Shown here one piece after another: positions 1 through 5,631 of a stretch of DNA of 8,885 bases (positions are counted from its first letter, which is position 1; the number at the start of each line of letters is the position of its first letter). The notes under the pieces are model-generated. The model was not told where the DNA came from. It ran no database searches and saw only the letters and a program-made list of their open reading frames with translations. The DNA is taken from NCBI GenBank assembly GCA_029266815.1, contig JAQSWC010000055.1, positions 1 through 8,885 of the forward strand, written 5' to 3'. A program made the translations under genes and the position numbers. The stretch comes from Paucimonas sp. (GTDB lineage: Bacteria > Pseudomonadota > Gammaproteobacteria > Burkholderiales > Burkholderiaceae_D).

Positions 1-45
1 TGTGCATTCCACTGGCTTTTCTCCTTGTAACGTCCGATGATGTGT

Positions 46-1006
46 ATGAACGCGAATCCCAATGCCACCATGTCGACGATCTCCACTTTCATCAAGCATC
101 TCAAGCAGCTCACCGCGCACCGGGATCACACATTGCTCGACATTGCCGCCGTCGCGGCGCTGCATGAGCTGGTGGGAGCATCGCAAGCCCGCGTGCTGAA
201 GATTGCCCGCATCGGCGAATACCAGTTTGTTCAACCCCAGGTCTGGATACGCGATAGCCAAGTCGTATCGATGGAGGAAAGCCTGGATTCGGCGGAACGC
301 GGCGAGCCGCTGGAAAACTATCCCACGCTGGTCGAATGCATAGAACAGCGCCTGCTCAAGAACGAACATACCGAAACGGATGGCCATACCGTAATGTGGC
401 TTCCGGTGTGGATAAACGACCGCTTACCAGAGCCTGCTGGATTACAGCGAACGCGATTCGCTGACGGGCCTTTTCAACCGCAAGACCTTCGACGAAAAAT
501 TCGCGAAGATTTCTGCCGGATCTGAAAATGGTGGCACTGCCTGGGATGACGGCGACACCAAGAAGAACTGGATCGCCGTTCTGGACATAGACCATTTCAA
601 ACGCGTCAACGACCAGTTCGGCCACCTCTACGGCGACGAAGTGCTGCTGCTGATCGCAAACCTCCTGCAGGCCTCGTTCCGCGGCTACGACAAGATCTTC
701 CGTTTCGGCGGCGAGGAATTCGTGATTCTTTTGCGCTCGACCACGCTCCCCAATGCGCGCAGGATATTCAACCGTTTCCGGCAGCGCGTCGAACAGCACA
801 ACTTCCCGCAAGTAGGACAAGTCACGGTGAGTCTTGGCTTTCGTGAGATGGCCAACATGGCGCCGGCCATTCTGCTAGGCGAGGTTGACCAGGCCCTGTA
901 CTACGCCAAGGAGCACGGGCGCAACCAGGTATGCCACTATGAAGACCTGGTTGCCCAAGGGCTGCTGAAGCAGGAAACCATGGCAAGCGACGTTGAGTTG
1001 TTCTGA
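46..1006 (+). pseudogene. Diguanylate cyclase (GGDEF domain), frameshifted
   Basis: Seen: an N-terminal part is open in frame 1 from about 46 to a stop at 523-525, and the GGDEF domain continues in frame 2 from about 416 to a stop at 1004-1006. Joined, the catalytic part starts at YQSLLDYSERDSLTGLFNR (from 425), keeps the metal-binding DIDHFKRVND stretch (about 585-614), an RGYD inhibition site (680-691) and, exactly five residues later, GGEEF (707-721). The family makes cyclic di-GMP from two GTP; RxxD is the product-inhibition site. The N-terminal ~120 residues are soluble with no membrane segment and I cannot name the domain. The first methionine after the double ATG at 37 is used; no good ribosome binding site decides between 37, 46 and 70. 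No frame-2 start codon lies between the break and 641, which is already inside the GGDEF domain, so restart would not give a whole enzyme. It could be a broken gene, a sequencing error or, less likely, programmed frameshifting. Confidence 0.5.
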
Positions 1007-1080
1007 CGCCGGACAAGGGACGCTGCCCGCCTGAACAAGGCCGTGCCGCTTCCTGATATTGCAGTACGCGAGGACTACCA

Positions 1081-2037
1081 GTGCATCATTCAGTACAGCA
1101 GGAAGTCGACGAACGGACCAACCTGACTTCCTCCAACAAGTTCGAACTGCTTCTGTTTCGGCTGGGCGGAGATGCCAAGGGAGAGCGTAACGAGCTCTAC
1201 GGCATCAATGTCTTCAAGATCCGCGAGATCGCCGAAATGCGCGCCGTAACGCCGATCGCCGACAGCTCCCCCTACTTCCTGGGCGTGATCAACCTGCGCG
1301 GTGAAGTGCTGCCGGTGATCGACCTGCCGGCCATCGTCGGTTGCAAGCCACGGAACGGGCTAAACATCCTTCTGGTCACCGAGTTTGCGCGCACACGGCA
1401 ATGCTTCGCCGTCGAATCGGTGGAAGACATCGTGCGCATGGAATGGAGCCGGGTGCACCCTTCCACCGGCACGCATGCGGACAGCATGGTTACGAGCATT
1501 GCCCAGCTCGATTCGGAATTCCAGGGAACAAAGCTGGTGCAGGTGCTGGACGTGGAAACCATCGTGCAAAAACTGAAACCGTTGGAGGAAGAAGAAAACG
1601 CCGGAGCCGCCGGGTGCACTCTGCCTCCCGGCACGATCGTTCTCGCCGCCGACGATTCCGTCAGCGCCCGCGCCCTCATTGAGAAAAGCCTTGAAAAAAT
1701 GGGCGTTCCCTTTGTCATGACCCGAAGCGGCAAGGAGGCCTGGCTGAAGCTGCAGGAGATTGCCGACGCTGCGAAAAGCGAAGGCAAGTCAGTAAAAGAT
1801 CGCGTTGCGCTGGTGCTGACTGATCTGGAGATGCCGGAGATGGACGGCTTCACGCTGACGCGCAATATCAAGACCGATGCGCGCTGCAAGACCCTTCCGG
1901 TGCTGATCCATTCGTCCCTGTCCGGCTCGGCCAACGAGGCTCACGTGAAAAGCGCCGGGGCGGACGGTTACATCGCGAAATTCTCTCCGGAGGAATTGGC
2001 AGATGCCATACGAAAGGCGATTGCCGTCTACGCCTGA
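1081..2037 (+). CDS. cheV: Chemotaxis adaptor CheV (CheW-like + receiver)
   Basis: CheV couples chemoreceptors to the CheA kinase at the inner-membrane receptor array and can be tuned by phosphorylation of its receiver. The 318-residue length is normal for CheV. Residues ~20-165 form a CheW-like domain (LYGINVFKIREI, FLGVINLRGEVLPVIDL). Residues ~185-315 form a receiver with acidic pair D191/D192, phospho-acceptor D248 in LTDLEMPEMDG, conserved S278 and K300. All receiver key residues are present, so phosphorylation should be possible. The GTG start is chosen because GAGGA at 1070-1074 sits 6 nt before it. It follows the diguanylate cyclase gene by 74 nt on the same strand, so co-transcription is plausible; pairing of c-di-GMP and chemotaxis genes points to motility control. 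The 60-nt gap to the convergent pirin gene shows no clear terminator. Confidence 0.5.
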   Translation: MHHSVQQEVDERTNLTSSNKFELLLFRLGGDAKGERNELYGINVFKIREIAEMRAVTPIADSSPYFLGVINLRGEVLPVIDLPAIVGCKPRNGLNILLVTEFARTRQCFAVESVEDIVRMEWSRVHPSTGTHADSMVTSIAQLDSEFQGTKLVQVLDVETIVQKLKPLEEEENAGAAGCTLPPGTIVLAADDSVSARALIEKSLEKMGVPFVMTRSGKEAWLKLQEIADAAKSEGKSVKDRVALVLTDLEMPEMDGFTLTRNIKTDARCKTLPVLIHSSLSGSANEAHVKSAGADGYIAKFSPEELADAIRKAIAVYA

Positions 2038-2097
2038 TCAGAACTCCGGGAGGCTCGCCCCTATGCAGCCGGCATATGGAAGGCCACACGGGCCCGC

Positions 2098-3024
2098 TCA
2101 GGGATACCGCACCGGCGCCCCGGGAATCTCGGGCATGGGTATGAATTCATGCTCGTCCGGCACATTGGGAAAGCGCTGGTTGCGCCAATCCTCCTTGGCC
2201 TGTTCGATGCGTTCCGCTGAACTCGACACGAAATTCCAGGTTAGATAACGGGGACCGTCCATCGGCTCTCCGCCCAGCAGCATGACCCTCGCTTCACCAC
2301 CACCGTCGCAGGCCAGGGTCACGGTCCGGCCAGCTTTCAGCACGAGCAACTGGCCCGCATCGAATACTCCGTCCGCACCCAAACTAACCTTCCCCCGCGC
2401 CACGTAAAGCGCCTGTTCCTCGTGCAGCGCCGGAATGTCGAGCCGAGCTCCCGGGCGAAGTACCACGTCCACGTAGAACATGTCCGACAAGGTGGGCGCA
2501 GCAGAACGTTTCCCAAAGAATTCACCCGCGATCACGCGTGCCGCTACGCCCTCGCCTTCGATGAAGGGCAACTCGCCCGCTTCCATATGCGTGAAAGACG
2601 GCTCCGACTCTTCATGTGCTTGAGGCAGGGCCACCCAGCACTGAAGCCCGAAAACGGAGGAGGAATGGCGCCGCACGTCGGCCGCGGTGCGTTCCGAATG
2701 CACGATGCCTCGCCCGGCCGTCATCCAATTGACTTCGCCGGGGCGGATCGGCTGCACAGAACCGAGGCTGTCGCGATGGAGTATCTCGCCGTCGAAAAGA
2801 TAAGTGACGGTAGCGAGGCCGATATGTGGATGGGGCCGCACGTCGAGCCCTTGCCCTGCCACAAACGCATGTGGCCCCATCTGGTCGAGAAACACGAATG
2901 GCCCGACCATGCGGCGAGCCGTGGTGGGCAAAGCTCTGCGTACTTCGAATCCGTCACCAAGGTCGCGCGTGCGAGGCACGACGACCACATCGAGATTGCT
3001 TTCCGTGGAAAAACTGTCGCTCAT
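2098..3024 (-). CDS. Pirin-family protein (metal-binding bicupin)
   Basis: The 308-residue protein matches the pirin family: MVGPFVFLDQMGPH (39-52), RPHPHIG (63-69) and GRGIVHSE (104-111). The expected iron ligands of the N-terminal cupin are all there: H65, H67, H109 and E111, the same HxH...HxE pattern as human pirin. The C-terminal cupin (about 170-280) lacks an obvious metal set, which is usual. Bacterial pirins are cytoplasmic; some have quercetinase activity and others bind metabolic enzymes, so the exact role cannot be read from sequence. The ATG at 3022-3024 is supported by AAGGGG at 3032-3037, 7 nt upstream. That ribosome binding site lies partly inside a hairpin (3029-3049, separate entry). 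The commonly seen divergent LysR regulator is absent; instead a small putative DNA-binding protein lies upstream on the same strand. Confidence 0.5.
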   Translation of the reverse strand: MSDSFSTESNLDVVVVPRTRDLGDGFEVRRALPTTARRMVGPFVFLDQMGPHAFVAGQGLDVRPHPHIGLATVTYLFDGEILHRDSLGSVQPIRPGEVNWMTAGRGIVHSERTAADVRRHSSSVFGLQCWVALPQAHEESEPSFTHMEAGELPFIEGEGVAARVIAGEFFGKRSAAPTLSDMFYVDVVLRPGARLDIPALHEEQALYVARGKVSLGADGVFDAGQLLVLKAGRTVTLACDGGGEARVMLLGGEPMDGPRYLTWNFVSSSAERIEQAKEDWRNQRFPNVPDEHEFIPMPEIPGAPVRYP

Positions 3025-3028
3025 TTGC

Positions 3029-3049
3029 TTGCCCCTTATGGTGGGGCAA
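3029..3049 (-). promoter_or_regulatory. Hairpin over the pirin ribosome binding site
   Basis: On the - strand the leader reads TTGCCCC, a 7-nt loop ACCATAA, then GGGGCAA, a perfect 7-bp stem that ends 4 nt before the ATG. The GGGG of the AAGGGG Shine-Dalgarno sequence is in the 3' arm, so folding would hide it. It could instead be a DNA-binding site; the symmetry alone cannot tell these apart. Confidence 0.5.
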
Positions 3050-3157
3050 AGCTTAGCGCATCTGATTTGTTCTTGTCGGCGAGCAGTCCGCCCGGGCGCG
3101 GCCAGTTACCGCGTGGGCATTCATCACAATCCTGCGATTAAGGCTGCAGGCGCAATA

Positions 3158-3355
3158 TCAGTTGCGTGAAACAGCCTGAATAGCGAGTCCGATAGCAACC
3201 AGTTTTTCGATTACTTCAGCCTGGCTGCTGACATCCATTGCATCTTTCAATACATGCAGGCCTTCACGTGTTGCACGTGTAACAGGCACGTTAATGAAAC
3301 CATCAGGGGTCGATCCTGCCTTGCCAGAGACTGCGCTTTTTGCTGTCCTTGCCAT
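3158..3355 (-). CDS. Small putative ribbon-helix-helix protein (65 aa)
   Basis: I do not recognise a named family. The start at 3353-3355 is preferred over the further upstream ATG at 3440-3442 because a GAAAGG ribosome binding site sits 6 nt before it, and because the extra 29 residues would run through the AT-rich palindrome. The 65-residue product has a basic, flexible N-terminus (about 1-18), one strand-like stretch (FINVPVT, 20-26), then two amphipathic helices (about 27-41 and 43-61) separated by a short turn at DVSS. This strand-helix-turn-helix order is that of ribbon-helix-helix DNA-binding proteins (Arc/MetJ/CopG type), which bind DNA as dimers through the paired strands and often repress their own gene. 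The perfect palindrome at 3414-3433 fits autoregulation. It lies 133 nt upstream of pirin on the same strand, with no toxin partner next to it. The fold is inference. Confidence 0.5.
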   Translation of the reverse strand: MARTAKSAVSGKAGSTPDGFINVPVTRATREGLHVLKDAMDVSSQAEVIEKLVAIGLAIQAVSRN

Positions 3356-3413
3356 GTTTAGCCTTTCAGTTAGGTATGACGTAAAGCGCCATTCTAACCG
3401 TTTCATCGCTAAA

Positions 3414-3433
3414 TATCCCATATTTATGGGATA
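3414..3433. promoter_or_regulatory. Perfect palindrome, candidate operator
   Basis: TATCCCATA, two bases TT, then TATGGGATA: 9-bp arms with no mismatch, in AT-rich DNA 59-78 nt upstream of the start of the small putative DNA-binding protein. The position is right for an operator over the promoter. A weak -35-like TTGGTT lies just upstream on the - strand, but I cannot place a convincing -10. Confidence 0.5.
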
Positions 3434-3501
3434 GATAACCAATGGTATATAAAGATCCTAAAAAACCGCTAGCGTCTTGTTTTCCTGAGCACTTAGTTAC
3501 G

Positions 3502-3668
3502 AGAACTCATTTCATTATAGGGACTCCGCGTTCGCACCAGAATCGTTGCTGACAAGGCGCGCGACACGTCGAATAGCTTCGCCGATTCGCAAGGAGCGCA
3601 ACGCAGTCCCGCGGCGCTTCAGGTGCGAACCCATCGCGCAAGGGCCATCTATTAATGAAATGAGTTCT
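3502..3668. repeat. MITE-like element with 16-bp terminal inverted repeats
   Basis: AGAACTCATTTCATTA at 3502-3517 is repeated as its exact reverse complement at 3653-3668, bounding 167 bp. Farther out, AGCACT at 3488-3493 is matched by AGTGCT at 3669-3674, directly abutting on the right but separated by 8 nt on the left, so the original ends may have been 22 bp. Inner inverted matches also exist: GTTCGCACC (3530-3538) with GGTGCGAAC (3622-3630), and GGGACT (3520-3525) with AGTCCC (3605-3610). The interior is GC-rich while both flanks are AT-rich. It has no transposase and no credible ORF. This fits a non-autonomous miniature element; no clear target-site duplication is visible, and a large structured RNA or a decayed IS end is the alternative. 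Confidence 0.5.
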
Positions 3669-3692
3669 AGTGCTTATAAATAAATGCCGATG

Positions 3693-3741
3693 GATAAATT
3701 TATATATAAAAAAGTGGTTCAGCCGTGAGGCTGAACCACTT
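3693..3741 (-). terminator. Rho-independent terminator of the chitinase gene
   Basis: On the - strand AAGTGGTTCAGCC, a TCAC loop and GGCTGAACCACTT form a perfect 13-bp stem (3712-3741), followed directly by TTTTTTATATATAAATTT. This strong hairpin plus U tract lies 38 nt after the chitinase stop codon. Confidence 0.5.
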
Positions 3742-3779
3742 ATAGACAATTACTAACTAGAGCTTAGGAGGAACAGGCT

Positions 3780-5270
3780 TCAGCATCCTGCGGTGCTGCC
3801 GGCAGTGACGCCCAGAGTCTGGGTCATCATGTTGTAACGGTCGATCCGGCTCTGCACTTTCGCCGGCTGCTTGCCGTCACATTCCAGCGCACCGTTGATC
3901 GCCCTGACGGTGTGACCAAAGCCCAGCGAGTTTCTCATCGCATGGTTCGGCGTCATGCTGTGAGGTCCTACCTGCGTCATCCAGTACCACAGTGCACTTC
4001 TCCAGGCGATATTCGAGTTCGTGGCCAGCAGCTCAGGGTTGTCCACCAGTTGCGTACCCAGTCCCATTGCATTGCTCAGATTGCGATAGTTGGAGGTCCA
4101 GCTGATCTGAATCGGGCCGCGACCGAAGTACTGGTGATTCACGCTGGTACTGGCGCAAGTGACCTTGACCCAGTTCACGTCGCAGTAATGCGGCCAGTTG
4201 GCGGTGTTGTACTCACGGACTGCACGAAGATAATCCGACTCGTGGCTCAGGTTGGCGAAGAAGGCTGCTACCTCACGCTTGTCCACCGTGGAATTTCCGG
4301 ATTTGGCGAATGCCGGGTAGTACGACAGCGCACCGACGAATCCGGAATACGTATAGAACGAGGAGCGGTTGGGGAACCAGGAATTGAACTGCGCTTCAGT
4401 CAGGTGCGCGAAGCCGCCGGACGATGTGGGTGTCGGCGTAGGTGTCGGTGTCGGCGAGGTGCTGCTGCACGTGGTTTGCTGCCAGTACCAGGTGCTGATC
4501 GTCGGATCGGTGCCGTCGCTGCCATTGGTGCCCGTGTTGACTACCTTGTAGAAATTGCCGTTGGCGTTGTACCTCACTACCGTTCCCAGGCCGTAGTTCA
4601 CGCCGGCGGTCCAGGTTTGATAGGAGCATGTCGGGGTAGGAGTAGATGAGGCAGTGACGCTCACAGTATGCGACCTCGAACTCTTTGCGCCGCAACTGTT
4701 CGTGTACGTGGCCGTCGCCGTGCAGGAACCGTTTGCAGTGATGGTTTGCTCACGGTTCGTGCCGCCGGTGCCGCAACCGGTCCAGCTCCAGGAGCCGCCG
4801 CTTCCGGGTTGTGGGCCGAACTTGACCGAGGAACCGGCCCCAACCGTTACGCTGGCCGCTTGCTGCCACGAGCCGTTGTTCACAGAAAGATAAGGAGTGA
4901 TGGTAGTCGCCGTGCAACCGGAGGGCGTGGGTGTCGGGGTAGGCGTCGGTGTTGGTGTCGGTGTTGACGTACCGCCGCACAGGTAGCCCGTGATCCACGG
5001 CTGGCCGCTACCCGAAGGGCCACTGCTGGTGGCCGGATCGTTACCTTGCGTCCAATAGGCAGCCGTATAGTTGCGGCCATTGCGGCTGACCCTTGCGCCG
5101 CCGTTATACGCCGTACCGGAACCCCAGCCGGCGTTACATGCCTCTCCGTCTGCGAGCAAGCTGGCCGAGCCGCTGGTTTCCGATGAGCCGCCGCATGCCA
5201 TCAGGGCGCTGCCGGCTGCTGCGCATAGCGTCAGATCCCGAATGATCCGAGTCAATATCGTTTTCTTCAT
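3780..5270 (-). CDS. GH19 chitinase lipoprotein, multi-domain
   Basis: The 496-residue product should cleave beta-1,4-linked N-acetylglucosamine in chitin outside the cell. Residues 1-25 are a lipoprotein signal with lipobox LMAC (acylated C26); Gly at +2 favours the outer membrane. Then come a CBM5/12-like chitin-binding module (44-98; AAYWTQGNDP, C45/C98), a Thr-Pro linker (102-116), an Ig/PKD-like module (119-206; WSWTGCGT, four Cys), a second CBM5/12-like module (215-268), another Thr-Pro linker (272-282) and the GH19 domain (287-496). Catalytic residues are E344 in SHES (acid) and E353 in REYNTANWPHYCD (base), nine apart as in Streptomyces ChiC/ChiG rather than about 22 apart as in plant enzymes; YFGRGPIQISW (381-391) is the GH19 signature. 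GGAG at 5278-5281, 7 nt before the ATG, supports the start. A LacI-type operator upstream and a strong terminator downstream mark a single-gene unit. GH19 enzymes of this type are often antifungal; that role here is inferred. Confidence 0.5.
   Translation of the reverse strand: MKKTILTRIIRDLTLCAAAGSALMACGGSSETSGSASLLADGEACNAGWGSGTAYNGGARVSRNGRNYTAAYWTQGNDPATSSGPSGSGQPWITGYLCGGTSTPTPTPTPTPTPTPSGCTATTITPYLSVNNGSWQQAASVTVGAGSSVKFGPQPGSGGSWSWTGCGTGGTNREQTITANGSCTATATYTNSCGAKSSRSHTVSVTASSTPTPTCSYQTWTAGVNYGLGTVVRYNANGNFYKVVNTGTNGSDGTDPTISTWYWQQTTCSSTSPTPTPTPTPTSSGGFAHLTEAQFNSWFPNRSSFYTYSGFVGALSYYPAFAKSGNSTVDKREVAAFFANLSHESDYLRAVREYNTANWPHYCDVNWVKVTCASTSVNHQYFGRGPIQISWTSNYRNLSNAMGLGTQLVDNPELLATNSNIAWRSALWYWMTQVGPHSMTPNHAMRNSLGFGHTVRAINGALECDGKQPAKVQSRIDRYNMMTQTLGVTAGSTAGC
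4419..4466 (-). repeat. Thr-Pro linker repeat in the chitinase (second)
   Basis: It encodes residues 269-284, with about five Thr-Pro pairs between the second chitin-binding module and the catalytic domain. The DNA is a 6-bp period repeat and could change length by slippage. Confidence 0.5.
4920..4970 (-). repeat. Thr-Pro linker repeat in the chitinase (first)
   Basis: It encodes residues 101-117, with seven consecutive Thr-Pro pairs after the first chitin-binding module. The period is 6 bp, using mixed synonymous codons. Confidence 0.5.
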
Positions 5271-5346
5271 TTCTTGTCTCCATGCAGTTAAAGCAGTCTT
5301 TGCCGCCCTTGAATTGAATTCGGTCTTCCAACAGTCCCCGATTCCT

Positions 5347-5362
5347 TTGAAATCGGTTTCAA
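5347..5362. promoter_or_regulatory. LacI/GalR-family operator upstream of chitinase
   Basis: TTGAAATCGGTTTCAA matches the LacI-family consensus TGnAAnCGnTTnCA at every fixed position, within 6-bp inverted arms. It lies 77-92 nt upstream of the chitinase start, just downstream of a possible -10, where a bound repressor would block transcription. No LacI-type regulator gene is in the window. Confidence 0.5.
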
Positions 5363-5368
5363 TGCTTT

Positions 5369-5395
5369 TTTATACGCACCAGAAAGATTTATCAA
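5369..5395 (-). promoter_or_regulatory. Possible sigma-70 promoter of chitinase
   Basis: On the - strand TTGATA (5390-5395) and TATAAA (5369-5374) resemble -35 and -10 boxes, with a short 15-nt spacer. The spacing is below the ideal 17, so this is tentative; the adjacent operator is the main support. Confidence 0.5.
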
Positions 5396-5631
5396 GGGAA
5401 ATATTTTAAAACAATGGTGTCTTCGCCACTGCGTAACGTTCTTTAACCTTTCATGTGCCATTTTGGTTGCACAGGTCACCTCCCAGGCCGCCAAAAGCAC
5501 TAAAGCTGATTTCAACAGGGCGCGTTGTTGAGCGATACAGAACAAGACTTGCATTGGCGGAACCCAAGCGCCGTTTCCGTAACGAACCGTTAACAGCTCC
5601 CATATATAACCCAGCGAGGATGGTTTTTTAC

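Larger units (their letters stand above)
3443..3779. other. Gene-free intergenic region
   Basis: No credible coding region lies between the small - strand gene and the chitinase gene. It holds the AT-rich upstream DNA of the small gene, the inverted-repeat element, and the terminator of the chitinase gene. The open frame at 3507-3749 on the - strand runs across the repeat element and the terminator hairpin and has no protein-like character. Confidence 0.5.
5271..5631. other. Divergent intergenic region, chitinase/topoisomerase
   Basis: The half nearer the chitinase gene (5271-5450) is AT-richer and holds its ribosome binding site, the LacI-type operator and a promoter-like pair. The half nearer the topoisomerase gene is open in the topoisomerase frame back to 5455, but this 59-residue extension (basic, rich in Pro and Arg) lacks a ribosome binding site and resembles no part of the family, so I treat it as untranslated leader. 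Confidence 0.5.

Noticed and set aside
1..30. Open stretch ending in TAA at 28-30 as the tail of an upstream gene
   Set aside because: Nine codons are too few to support a call.
356..820. Open frame of 154 codons on the - strand across the diguanylate cyclase gene
   Set aside because: It is antisense to a clearly conserved GGDEF domain and has no family features; it is a shadow of the coding strand.
1272..1934. Long - strand open frame of 220 codons inside cheV
   Set aside because: It is Ser/Arg-rich with no recognisable domain, and the + strand cheV is complete with all key residues.
2422..3141. + strand open frame of 239 codons opposite pirin
   Set aside because: Pirin on the other strand has all its metal ligands and a ribosome binding site; this frame has neither.
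3438..3446. ACCAATGGT mini-palindrome next to the 9+9 bp palindrome
   Set aside because: The arms are only 3 bp; expected by chance.
3912..4649. + strand open frame of 245 codons opposite the chitinase
   Set aside because: It includes the reverse of the Thr-Pro repeat (Gly-Val/Cys-Arg runs), a typical artefact of repetitive GC-rich DNA.
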